A stretch of DNA of 46,908 nucleotides from JBGQMW01 sp963769845 (GTDB taxonomy: Archaea; Thermoproteota; Bathyarchaeia; Bathyarchaeales; Bathycorpusculaceae). The notes under the pieces were generated by a model, which saw nothing but the letters and a program-made list of their open reading frames with translations, was not told the DNA's origin and did no database searches. The position numbers and the translations under genes were made by a program. The stretch spans positions 1 through 46,908 of the forward strand of contig CAVYNL010000007.1 in the NCBI GenBank assembly GCA_963769845.1, read 5' to 3'. This document shows, in pieces, positions 40,070 through 46,908 of this stretch; the stretch's first letter is position 1; the number at the start of each line of letters is the position of its first letter.

Positions 40070-41437
40070 TCACCTCTTGGTACAAAAGGTCGGAACTTCT
40101 ATCTTTTCAGGTTCGTATTCCACGAGTTTTCCTGCCAAGTACTGCTCGTACGCTGAAAGATCTAGTAGACCGTGTCCGCTGTAGTTCATTGCGATGACTT
40201 TTTTCTGGCCTGACTGCTTGCATCGCAGCGCTTCTTCTATCACGAATTTGAGACTGTGCGCAGTTTCAGGAGCAGCAATCATGCCCTCTGTTTGAGCCAA
40301 CGTTTCGGCGGCTTCAAAGACTTCTACTTGGTTGTAGGCTACCGAGCGTGCGTATCCTTTGTGAATCAGGTAGGAAATGAGGGGCGACATTCCGTGGTAT
40401 CTCAGGCCGCCGGCATGGACTGGTGGGCAGGCGTATTCATGTCCAATCGTCAGCATCTTGATCAGCGGAGTCATTCTGGCCGTGTCTCCAAAATCGTACG
40501 TGTAAGTCCCCCTTGTTGTGTGTGGAACAGCTTTTGATTCGCAAGCTACGAATTCGGTTTCTGTCTTGCCCTTGAACTTGTCCATCATAAACGGAAAACA
40601 GAAGCCGCCATAGTTGGAGCCGCCTCCTATGCAGCCGCAAACTATGTCTGGGTACACGTCTATGCTTTCGAACTGTTTCTTGGCTTCGAGGCCGATTATT
40701 GTTTGATGCATTAGAACATGGTTCAACACGGAACCCAGCGAGTACCGTGTGTTGTCGTGAGTAATTGTGTCTTCTACGGCTTCGCTTATCGCTATTCCAA
40801 GCGTTCCGGGGTTTTTGGGATCTTTCTTGAGCAGTTTTCTTCCGAATTCTGTTTGGTCGCTCGGCGAGGGAAACATTTCAGCTCCGTATAGTTGAGCAAT
40901 AGTTTTCCTTCCAGGTTTGCTGTCGTAGCTTGTTCTGACCATGTAGATTCTGCACTTCAGTCCGAAAAGCTTTGCTGCGAGTGCCAATGCTGTGCCCCAT
41001 TGTCCGGCTCCTGTTTCTGTGGCCAAACGTTCGATTCCTTGCTCCTTGTTGTAGTACGCTTGGGCCAAGGCAGTGTTTGTCTTATGACTGCCTGCGGGAC
41101 TGAAGTTCTCGCATTTGAAGTATATGTGTGCGGGGGTTTTCAGGTGTCTTTCCAATCGGCGTGCTCTGTAAAGCGGACTTGGTCGAGGTAATCCTAAGTA
41201 GGCGTCAAGCACCTCTTCAGGTATATCTATGAACCGCGTTGCGGAGACTTCTTGCTTCACAAGTTCCTTGGCGAATATCCTCTCCAGCATTGCTGGATTG
41301 ATCGGTTCACATGTGGTCGGATCAAGTGGCGGCGGAAGCGGTTCCGGAAGGTCTGCCTGAATATTGTACCACTGCCTCGGTATTTCTTCCGGTTTCAGAA
41401 TTGTCACGTATCCTTCAAGTTTTTCGTGCTGTGTCAA
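40070..41437 (-). CDS. trpB2: TrpB2-type tryptophan synthase beta chain (phosphoserine-type)
   Basis: PLP enzyme that joins indole with an activated serine to make tryptophan; TrpB2 enzymes are known to prefer O-phosphoserine. The N-terminal extension is typical of the class (IPRQWYNIQADLPEPLPPPLDP). The PLP lysine is in FSPAGSHKTNTALAQAYY near residue 115, LATETGAGQWGTALALAA follows near 135, and the phosphate-binding glycines are in GCIGGGSNYGGF near 265. About 455 residues, with no TrpA gene adjacent. TTG 41437 is chosen because GGAGAG sits six bases upstream. An ATG at 41491 is also open but lies at the predicted transcription start. Confidence 0.93.
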   Translation of the reverse strand: MTQHEKLEGYVTILKPEEIPRQWYNIQADLPEPLPPPLDPTTCEPINPAMLERIFAKELVKQEVSATRFIDIPEEVLDAYLGLPRPSPLYRARRLERHLKTPAHIYFKCENFSPAGSHKTNTALAQAYYNKEQGIERLATETGAGQWGTALALAAKLFGLKCRIYMVRTSYDSKPGRKTIAQLYGAEMFPSPSDQTEFGRKLLKKDPKNPGTLGIAISEAVEDTITHDNTRYSLGSVLNHVLMHQTIIGLEAKKQFESIDVYPDIVCGCIGGGSNYGGFCFPFMMDKFKGKTETEFVACESKAVPHTTRGTYTYDFGDTARMTPLIKMLTIGHEYACPPVHAGGLRYHGMSPLISYLIHKGYARSVAYNQVEVFEAAETLAQTEGMIAAPETAHSLKFVIEEALRCKQSGQKKVIAMNYSGHGLLDLSAYEQYLAGKLVEYEPEKIEVPTFCTKR

Positions 41438-41451
41438 TTTTATCTCTCCTA

Positions 41452-41534
41452 TGTACAGTTTTGTACTTTTGCGTATCTTATTAGACAACATAACCACACG
41501 AACATATTTATACTTTATTCCGCAAAAATGTACA
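41452..41534. promoter_or_regulatory. Divergent trp promoter with three TGTACA-type TRP boxes around a shared TATA element
   Basis: Boxes are TGTACA at 41452-41457, TGTACT at 41462-41467 and TGTACA at 41529-41534. An A+T core (catatttatacttta, 41503-41517) reads as a TATA box on both strands. It is about 26 bases from predicted starts near 41484 on the minus strand and 41535 on the plus strand. The boxes lie just past each start, where a bound repressor would block both trpB2 and the regulator. TGTACA is the published TRP-box consensus of Methanothermobacter TrpY. Confidence 0.7.
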
Positions 41535-41549
41535 TGAGCAGCGACACGC

Positions 41550-42053
41550 ATGTGGAACACAATAAAAAAACATCTGGGAGCACATCCTGAAAGGCTCAAA
41601 ATAGCCCGCGTACTCGTGGAAAACGGCCTAAGCATCCGCAACGGGAAAGTCTACCTAAACGAGATCGAGATACCGCCAGTTCGCATAGCCCGAGTCGCCG
41701 GCGTAGACAGACGCACTGTGAAAGAAACGCTGAACGTAATCCAGGACAACCGCGAACTGAGGCCGATATTCGAAGACATCAGGTCTGCAGGACATTCACT
41801 CAAGGAAATCGCCAAACACCTCAACCTTGGAGTCGTGGAGATAACCCCGAGCGACGCCAGAATCCCCGGAATATTGGCCAGTTCGGCGATGATTCTCGCA
41901 GAAAACGGGCTAAGCATAAGACAAGCCATCGTCGACGACCCAGAACTGTCGCCGGAGCCCAAGCTCACGTTGATAGCCGAAAAGAAAATACCAGGAGAAC
42001 TGATACCACGACTTCTCAAAGTCAAAGGAGTGGCCAAAGTCTCAGTCTACTAA
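41550..42053 (+). CDS. HTH-ACT regulator of amino acid metabolism (TrpY-like, COG2150)
   Basis: A 167-residue transcription regulator. The N-terminal DNA-binding part includes a helix-turn-helix (VRIARVAGVDRRTVKETLNVI, residues about 43-63), and a C-terminal ACT-like ligand domain runs from about residue 95 (VVEITPSDARIPGILASSAMILAENGLSIRQAI) to the end (KVKGVAKVSVY). This matches TrpY-type regulators such as that of Methanothermobacter, which senses tryptophan. It faces trpB2 across a promoter with TRP boxes, so autoregulation and control of trpB2 are likely. The ligand is inferred, not shown. Confidence 0.85.
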   Translation: MWNTIKKHLGAHPERLKIARVLVENGLSIRNGKVYLNEIEIPPVRIARVAGVDRRTVKETLNVIQDNRELRPIFEDIRSAGHSLKEIAKHLNLGVVEITPSDARIPGILASSAMILAENGLSIRQAIVDDPELSPEPKLTLIAEKKIPGELIPRLLKVKGVAKVSVY

Positions 42054-42160
42054 GGGTAAGCAATTCGCCAGACACTGTTCGATTCCTAACATTGAAAGGC
42101 CAAAGTCCTTCACATAAAGGATAATAGAGGGCGACAGCCGCAAATAGTCTAGCCGAGGTC

Positions 42161-43414
42161 ATGGATGGCCGGTTGATGACAAGAATAGGCGTATACGTTT
42201 GTCACTGTGGCCTGAACATCGCTGGCACCGTCGATGTCGAAAACGTGACGGAATACGCCAAAGGCTTGCCAGACGTGACTGTTGCAAAGCATTATACTTA
42301 CATGTGTTCTGAACCTGGACAACGAATGATTCAGGACGACATAAAATCTCATAAACTTGACCGAATCGTCATCGCAACATGCTCGCCCAGAATGCACGAA
42401 GAGACTTTTCGCAGAGCAGTTGCAGAAACCGGACTAAACCCCTACCTTGTTGAGATAGTCAACCTGAGAGAGCATGTTTCCTGGGCACACACTCATCAGC
42501 CCGAAAAAGCCACGGAAAAGGCGAAAGACCTTGTGAGAATGGGAGTAGCCCGGGCACGACTCTTAGAGCCACTGGAAAAGCGCAAGGTCAAAGTTGAGAA
42601 GAGCGTGCTCGTTGTCGGCGGAGGAATTGCTGGAATACAGGCTTCCCTTGACTTGGCAAGCGCGGGCTTCGAGGTTTACCTCGTTGAAAAATCGCCCAGC
42701 ATCGGCGGACGCATGGCACAACTGGACAAGACATTCCCAACTCTCGACTGCAGCGCATGCATCCTAACGCCCAAGATGGTTGACGTTGCAAAACACAGAA
42801 ACATAACAGTCCTCACAAACGCCGAAGTCACCGACGTCAAGGGTTTCGTCGGAAACTACGAAGTCTCGATCCTCAAAAAACCAAGATACGTGGACGCGAA
42901 GAAATGCGTAGGCTGCGAACTCTGCACAAAAGCCTGTCCAGTCAAGATTCCTGACAAGTTCAACGAAAACCTGACTGAGAAGCGCGCCATATACATCTAC
43001 TCGGCACACGCTGTTCCGAAAATCGCCGTCATAGACCCAGACCACTGCTTGAGGCTTAAGACGAAGAAAGGCAGCGTGTGTGGAAAATGCCAGGAAGTCT
43101 GCGAAGCCAAAGCCATAGCTTTTGAACAGGAGCCTGAAACAATCCAGGTCAAAGTGGGCGGCGTGGTCATGGCCGTTGGCTCAGAGGTTTTTGATGCTTC
43201 AAGAATTGCTGAGCTGGGGTATGGCCGCTTCAAGAACGTGATCTCTAACATCGAGTTCGAAAGAATATCAGATGCGTCCGGCCCCACAGGCGGAAGATCC
43301 TTTCTCTGTGCAGTGGCAAGGTGCCCAAATCCATCGTCTTCATCCAATGTGTGGGATCCAGGGATAAACGGTTCCACGCGTACTGCTGCCGTGTTGGCTG
43401 CATGGTTACTCTGA
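42161..43414 (+). CDS. hdrA: Heterodisulfide reductase subunit A (HdrA), N-terminal part of a frameshifted gene
   Basis: First two-thirds of HdrA, the FAD and Fe-S subunit that joins electron donors to HdrBC. The N-terminus has VCHCGLNIAG, then the family cysteines in MCSEPGQRMIQDDI and TCSPRMHEETFRR. The FAD site is VVGGGIAGIQASLDLASAG near residue 150, followed by the DCSACILTPKM cysteine motif. A 4Fe-4S motif CVGCELCTKACP is near 250. The frame is lost near 43308-43316: restoring one base gives CASGKVPKSIVFIQCVGSRDKR, continuing at 43321-44181. About the last 32 residues of this reading are out of frame. The start could be ATG 42161 or ATG 42176. Confidence 0.9.
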   Translation: MDGRLMTRIGVYVCHCGLNIAGTVDVENVTEYAKGLPDVTVAKHYTYMCSEPGQRMIQDDIKSHKLDRIVIATCSPRMHEETFRRAVAETGLNPYLVEIVNLREHVSWAHTHQPEKATEKAKDLVRMGVARARLLEPLEKRKVKVEKSVLVVGGGIAGIQASLDLASAGFEVYLVEKSPSIGGRMAQLDKTFPTLDCSACILTPKMVDVAKHRNITVLTNAEVTDVKGFVGNYEVSILKKPRYVDAKKCVGCELCTKACPVKIPDKFNENLTEKRAIYIYSAHAVPKIAVIDPDHCLRLKTKKGSVCGKCQEVCEAKAIAFEQEPETIQVKVGGVVMAVGSEVFDASRIAELGYGRFKNVISNIEFERISDASGPTGGRSFLCAVARCPNPSSSSNVWDPGINGSTRTAAVLAAWLL

Positions 43415-44181
43415 AGCAGGCGATCTTGGCCCGCGAGAAGATCCTTGAAGACGTGAGGATCTACGTCTGTTACATTGACCTTCGGGCCTTCGGCAAAGGC
43501 TATGACGAGTTCTACAGTCGCGCCAGAGACATGGACATAGACTTTATTGCTGGTGTTCCATCGGAAATTCATTGCTCGCCAGACGGGTCACTCTACTTTG
43601 ACGTTTACGATAAAGGCACGAACAAGCTCTTAGAAATGCACTCGGACTTGGTGGTTCTAGGAACAGGGCTCGTGCCCAACGCTGATCTGGAAAGAATCAG
43701 CTCGCTATTCCATGCTTCACGAAGTGCAGATGGCTTCCTGTTGGAGGCACACCCGAAACTTCGACCGCTCGAAAGCGCAGTGGCGGGCATCTTTCTTGCG
43801 GGTGCTTGCCAAGGACCCAAGGATATACCTGACACCGTGGCACAGGCAAGCGGAGCAGCGGCCAAGGCCATAGACCTGCTCTCGAGTGGAGAAATCGAGC
43901 TTGAACCATTGAGAGCCGTGGTGGACAAAGACCTGTGCAGCGGGTGCAAGATTTGCGAGTCGATTTGCCCATTCATAGCCATAGAAATGAAACCTGAAAC
44001 TGGAAAAGACGAGGAAAAGTCCAGGGCAGAAGTCATTGAAGCAATGTGCCAAGGCTGCGGCCTGTGCAGCTCAGCATGCCCGACCGGCGCCATCAGAATA
44101 CAGCAATTCAGCAATCCGCAAGTGCTGACTCAGGTCCAAGCAGCTCTTGCAGAAGCAAAGCCCAAAGGAGGAAAATATTGA
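43321..44181 (+). CDS. hdrA: Heterodisulfide reductase subunit A (HdrA), C-terminal part of a frameshifted gene
   Basis: Remainder of HdrA. It contains FIQCVGSRDKRFHAYCCRVGCM, the C-terminal half of the flavin domain (GIFLAGACQGPKDIPDTVAQASGAAAKA), and two ferredoxin-type 4Fe-4S motifs, CSGCKICESICPF near residue 205 and CQGCGLCSSACPTGA near 243 of this part. It is fused to the preceding part in the intact gene, giving about 673 residues, the normal HdrA size. Its stop overlaps the hdrC start (TTG 44178), showing tight coupling of the hdrA-hdrC-hdrB operon. Confidence 0.92.
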   Translation: MPKSIVFIQCVGSRDKRFHAYCCRVGCMVTLKQAILAREKILEDVRIYVCYIDLRAFGKGYDEFYSRARDMDIDFIAGVPSEIHCSPDGSLYFDVYDKGTNKLLEMHSDLVVLGTGLVPNADLERISSLFHASRSADGFLLEAHPKLRPLESAVAGIFLAGACQGPKDIPDTVAQASGAAAKAIDLLSSGEIELEPLRAVVDKDLCSGCKICESICPFIAIEMKPETGKDEEKSRAEVIEAMCQGCGLCSSACPTGAIRIQQFSNPQVLTQVQAALAEAKPKGGKY

Positions 44182-44690
44182 GCCTCACAGACCTCATGAC
44201 GATGGCCACTCCCAACCTCGGAGCTCGTGAGAAGATACTGGCGAGACTCAGCGGAAGAGACCTTGTGAACTGCTTCCAATGCATCAAATGCACGAGTGGC
44301 TGCACGGCTTTGAAGCTGCTGGAGTTGAAACCGCACGAAATAGTGAAGCTCGTCAACCTGGGATTCGTAGACGAACTGGCTTCTTCTGAAATAATCTGGA
44401 CCTGCGCAACGTGCCTCAAGTGTGTGCAAAGGTGTCCCCAGAAGGCTTCACCATACCATGTTATCGTGGCATTGCGGAATCTTGCGGTTGAAAGAGAGGC
44501 AAAGGTGCCTGAAGGATACTTGAAAGCAGTCTCGCAGATACTTGAAACCGGACTAGCGGAACCGTGCCGGAAGATCGTAACCAGAAAAATGGAGACTGTC
44601 GACCGCGAATGCTTAGGACTTCCAAAAGTGCGCAGCCCCAAGGAGAGTTTCCAAGCGGTCTTCATGAAAGCCATGGAGGAGAAACCGTGA
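44178..44690 (+). CDS. hdrC: Heterodisulfide reductase subunit C (HdrC)
   Basis: A 170-residue Fe-S subunit with two cluster motifs, CFQCIKCTSGC near residue 32 and CATCLKCVQRCP near 76, the HdrC pattern, and a helical C-terminus. It links HdrA to the catalytic HdrB. TTG 44178 is well supported by GGAGG six bases upstream and overlaps the hdrA stop; the frame is open further upstream, but that part is antisense-like and not family-like. It overlaps the hdrB GTG by four bases. Confidence 0.92.
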   Translation: MSLTDLMTMATPNLGAREKILARLSGRDLVNCFQCIKCTSGCTALKLLELKPHEIVKLVNLGFVDELASSEIIWTCATCLKCVQRCPQKASPYHVIVALRNLAVEREAKVPEGYLKAVSQILETGLAEPCRKIVTRKMETVDRECLGLPKVRSPKESFQAVFMKAMEEKP

Positions 44691-45562
44691 AAACCGCGGT
44701 TTTCTGGGGCTGTTGCATACTCGCAGACCAGCTTGGCTATGAAATGTCCGTACGCGAAACCTTTCCTAAACTGGGCTTGGAACTCGTTGACCTGCGCGAG
44801 TCTGTCTGCTGCGGCGACCCCGTCAAAAGCATTAACGATTTTGCAGCCAACTATCTTGGAGCACGGGTCCTCGCATTGGCAAACCAAACAGGCCTGCGCG
44901 ACCTGTTTGTTCCCTGCAATCGTTGCCATTTCACGATCTCCGAAGCAATGAACACTATGAGCCAGAACCAGAAAGCCGGGCAGAAAATCAGGGAGCTCTT
45001 GAAAGAAGAGGAGCTGCAGTACAACCCCGATGTCAAGGTCTGGCACACGATCGACCTCCTTCACGATTGTCTAGGCTTGCAGAAAGTCAAGAAGGCAGTT
45101 GAGAAGCCGCTCAAAGGGCTCAAGGTGGCAAGTCACGTTGGCTGCCAAATCATCCGATACAGCGACCTGGGAAGAGTCGACGACGCTGAAAACCCCTCTA
45201 AACTTGACGAGCTGATACGCGCGCTCGGAGCAGAAGCCATTGACTACCCTGAGAAACTCGATTGTTGCGGCTCAGCGCTGATGCACAGTCACCCTGACTC
45301 TGCCCTTTCGCTCGCGGGCTCCAAGCTAAAAGCACTGCAAGCCCTGAACGTCGACGGCTTGGTTGTCTCATGCCCAGACTGCGGCCTGATGTTTGACACA
45401 AGACAGAAGGACACGGCAACAATCGTCGGAGTCAAGCTCAACGTTCCCGTCCTCTACTACACACAGCTATTAGGCATAGCACTGGGTATCGACGAGAAAA
45501 AGCTCGGGTTACATCTGAACCAAAGCCCGATTGACCATCTTCTAGCCAAGATTTCGGCTTGA
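44687..45562 (+). CDS. hdrB: Heterodisulfide reductase subunit B (HdrB)
   Basis: Catalytic subunit of about 291 residues with two CCG domains. The first has WGCCILAD near residue 9, VCCGDP near 40 and CNRCHF near 80. The second has HVGCQI near 148, DCCGSALMHS near 190 and CPDCGLMF near 230. These carry the non-cubane 4Fe-4S clusters that reduce heterodisulfides, or related acceptors in organisms without methanogenesis. GTG 44687 follows GGAGGAG at a good distance. No mvhD, frhB or mcr gene is seen here, so the electron donor and substrate are unknown. Confidence 0.92.
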   Translation: MKTAVFWGCCILADQLGYEMSVRETFPKLGLELVDLRESVCCGDPVKSINDFAANYLGARVLALANQTGLRDLFVPCNRCHFTISEAMNTMSQNQKAGQKIRELLKEEELQYNPDVKVWHTIDLLHDCLGLQKVKKAVEKPLKGLKVASHVGCQIIRYSDLGRVDDAENPSKLDELIRALGAEAIDYPEKLDCCGSALMHSHPDSALSLAGSKLKALQALNVDGLVVSCPDCGLMFDTRQKDTATIVGVKLNVPVLYYTQLLGIALGIDEKKLGLHLNQSPIDHLLAKISA

Positions 45563-45574
45563 CCTATCAAGCAG

Positions 45575-45584
45575 CTTTTATATC
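45575..45584 (+). promoter_or_regulatory. TATA box of the acyl-CoA dehydrogenase gene
   Basis: The motif cttttatatc lies about 38 bases before ATG 45618, placing transcription start near 45606. The short leader holds AAGGTGA, five bases from the ATG. The dehydrogenase thus has its own promoter although it follows hdrB by only 55 bases. Confidence 0.55.
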
Positions 45585-45617
45585 AGTAGTTGTAGATTTT
45601 TTTGCCAAGGTGAAAAC

Positions 45618-46835
45618 ATGGTAGATTTCGAATTCACAGAAGAACAGGAACTCTTCCGCAAGTCCGTGCGAGAATGGTGCGAGAAACATATACCGCTGGA
45701 GAAAATCCGGGAAATGGACAGCCAAGGACACATTCCGCAAGAAATACTGAAGAGCATGGGCGAAATGGGACTGCTAATTATGACAGCGCCAGAAGAACAC
45801 GGCGGGACAGGAGCAGACTGGGTCACAGCATGCATCGCAGCCGAGGAACTCGGCTACGCAGACGTAAGCATCGCGTTGCCGGTACTCTGGCTCGTAGAAT
45901 CATCCTGGGGCTACGTGGTCGACAGGTACTGCAGCGAAACAGTGAGAGAAGCCGTAATCCGCAAGGCCATCAAAGGCAACGCCTTCATAGGCATAGGCTC
46001 CACAGAGGCCGGCGGAGGCTCAGACGTTGCCGCCTTCAAATCCACCGCGAAGAAACAGGGAAACGACTGGATACTGAACGGCGAGAAGACCTACATAAGC
46101 GGAACCGAAGAAGCAAAGAAGCTTGGCGGAGGATACTTCGTAATCGCAAGAACCTCGCCGGCGCAGCCAGAAGCCAGCCACCGCGGAATGACAGGATTCT
46201 ACCTGCCTATGAACGCGCCTGGAGTAGAAGTGAACAAGCGCTTCGAAGACATGGGAAGAATGGCCATCTCAACAGGCGGATTCTTGATGAAAAACGTCAA
46301 GATACCCGACTCCTACCGCATAGGCGAAGTGGACAAGGGCTTCTACCTGACGATGGAAGGCTTCGACACCGCCCGCATACTGATCGCGTCCGTGTGCGTT
46401 GGAGCAGCTAGAAGAGCACTTGACGTTGGCATGGAATACATAAAAGAACGAAAAGCCTTCGGGAGACCCATCGGCAAATTCCAGGGAATACAGTTTGAAC
46501 TCGCGGACGACTGGGCACACCTTGAAGCCCTACGCTCACTCGGATATCGAACCGCATGGATGATGGACAAGCGGTACAAAGAGAACAAGTTCACACCGCT
46601 CGAAGTAACCAAGATGATCGCCGCCTGCAAGCTCATAGCCCCGCACTTCGCGTTCGACGTTTACAAGCGCACAATGATATGGCTGGGCGCATGGGGATAC
46701 ACAAAAGAGTGCCCACTCGAAATGGGACTGCGAGGCATAATGTCCTACTGCGTCGGAGCAGAAGGCAGCACAAACATCCAAAGAACCGTCATCGCCCGAG
46801 AACTCCTCGGAAAAGACTACATAGCATACAAGTAA
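45618..46835 (+). CDS. Acyl-CoA dehydrogenase
   Basis: FAD-dependent acyl-CoA dehydrogenase of 405 residues. Regions in order: N-terminal helical domain (DFEFTEEQELFRKSVREW), middle domain with FIGIGSTEAGGGSDVAAFKS and WILNGEKTYISG, and C-terminal domain with ERKAFGRPIGKFQGIQFELAD. The catalytic base is probably the Glu in VGAEGSTNIQRTVIARELLG near the end, the position of the usual catalytic Glu. No ETF genes are visible downstream within the window. Its nearness to hdrABC suggests electrons from acyl-CoA oxidation may meet the Hdr system. After it, 46836-46908 contains nothing recognisable. Confidence 0.93.
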   Translation: MVDFEFTEEQELFRKSVREWCEKHIPLEKIREMDSQGHIPQEILKSMGEMGLLIMTAPEEHGGTGADWVTACIAAEELGYADVSIALPVLWLVESSWGYVVDRYCSETVREAVIRKAIKGNAFIGIGSTEAGGGSDVAAFKSTAKKQGNDWILNGEKTYISGTEEAKKLGGGYFVIARTSPAQPEASHRGMTGFYLPMNAPGVEVNKRFEDMGRMAISTGGFLMKNVKIPDSYRIGEVDKGFYLTMEGFDTARILIASVCVGAARRALDVGMEYIKERKAFGRPIGKFQGIQFELADDWAHLEALRSLGYRTAWMMDKRYKENKFTPLEVTKMIAACKLIAPHFAFDVYKRTMIWLGAWGYTKECPLEMGLRGIMSYCVGAEGSTNIQRTVIARELLGKDYIAYK

Positions 46836-46908
46836 AACCCAACGAGAAAAACGCACAATACAGGGTTAATTCCCTACACTGGAATATTTCTACATATCAA
46901 ACCGCAAG

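Noticed and set aside
44108..45064. 318-codon minus-strand frame opposite hdrC/hdrB
   Set aside because: Antisense to two genes with full cysteine motifs and strong ribosome binding sites.

Overview
The window is a 46.9 kb piece of an archaeal chromosome, most likely from the TACK superphylum and probably a Bathyarchaeia-like lineage (inference). Signs seen directly: KEOPS subunits Kae1, Bud32 and Pcc1, an archaeal histone, ribosomal proteins uS15, eS17 and eS25, a candidate TFE-beta (RPC34-like) factor, a proteasome beta subunit of the unprocessed crenarchaeal/thaumarchaeal type, F420 ligase CofE, HdrABC, a DUF996 protein, and TATA boxes with short leaders. Bacterial mobile elements, rRNA operons and CRISPR arrays are absent.

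Layout. 0-5.2 kb: a minus-strand information-processing run, kae1-bud32-rdgB-usp-uS15-archaeal recJ/GAN-pcc1. 5.3-7.6 kb: plus-strand TFE-beta-like gene, rlmE, an unknown archaeal gene and a SpoIIM-family membrane protein. 7.6-11 kb: minus-strand nadC, a glycosyltransferase, AMMECR1 and psmB. 11.1-20.4 kb: an accessory block, visibly more A+T-rich in its centre. It holds an HUH rolling-circle Rep with a hairpin upstream, a DUF996 membrane protein, a tRNA 3' fragment, a QueG-like Fe-S protein, GNAT, MBL hydrolase, a membrane HEPN protein, small unknowns, a secreted beta-helix protein with a dockerin, and a flavoprotein. Four genes in this block share an 18-bp palindromic promoter element. 20.5-27.2 kb: MGMT, nadM, a convergent intergenic region with three 45-nt repeats, SAM hydrolase, an ECF S component, an ABC-2 exporter and a seven-repeat propeller surface protein. 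27.2-32 kb: cofE-moaD-gckA diverging from gyaR, then an aminotransferase. 32-38 kb: eS17, TatD, histone, eS25, a cyclophilin-like protein, a cyclic-2,3-diphosphoglycerate-synthetase-like protein and a DegT aminotransferase. 38-47 kb: an MFS transporter, serK-like-trpB2 diverging from a TrpY-like regulator, hdrA-hdrC-hdrB and an acyl-CoA dehydrogenase.

The most coherent system is the tryptophan module. A TrpB2-type synthase is followed 7 nt later by a SerK-like ParB-fold protein, and both face a TrpY-type HTH-ACT regulator across a shared promoter carrying TGTACA boxes. TrpB2 enzymes are known to use O-phosphoserine and SerK makes it, so the pair could form a regulated serine -> phosphoserine -> tryptophan salvage route.

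A caution for every reader: at least nine genes are split by single-base indels, in both directions and often in short repeats (recJ, DUF996, MBL, beta-helix, flavoprotein, gckA, eS25, the gene after eS25, hdrA). Several are normally essential. This pattern points to residual sequencing or assembly errors rather than gene decay, so these genes are described here as whole proteins.
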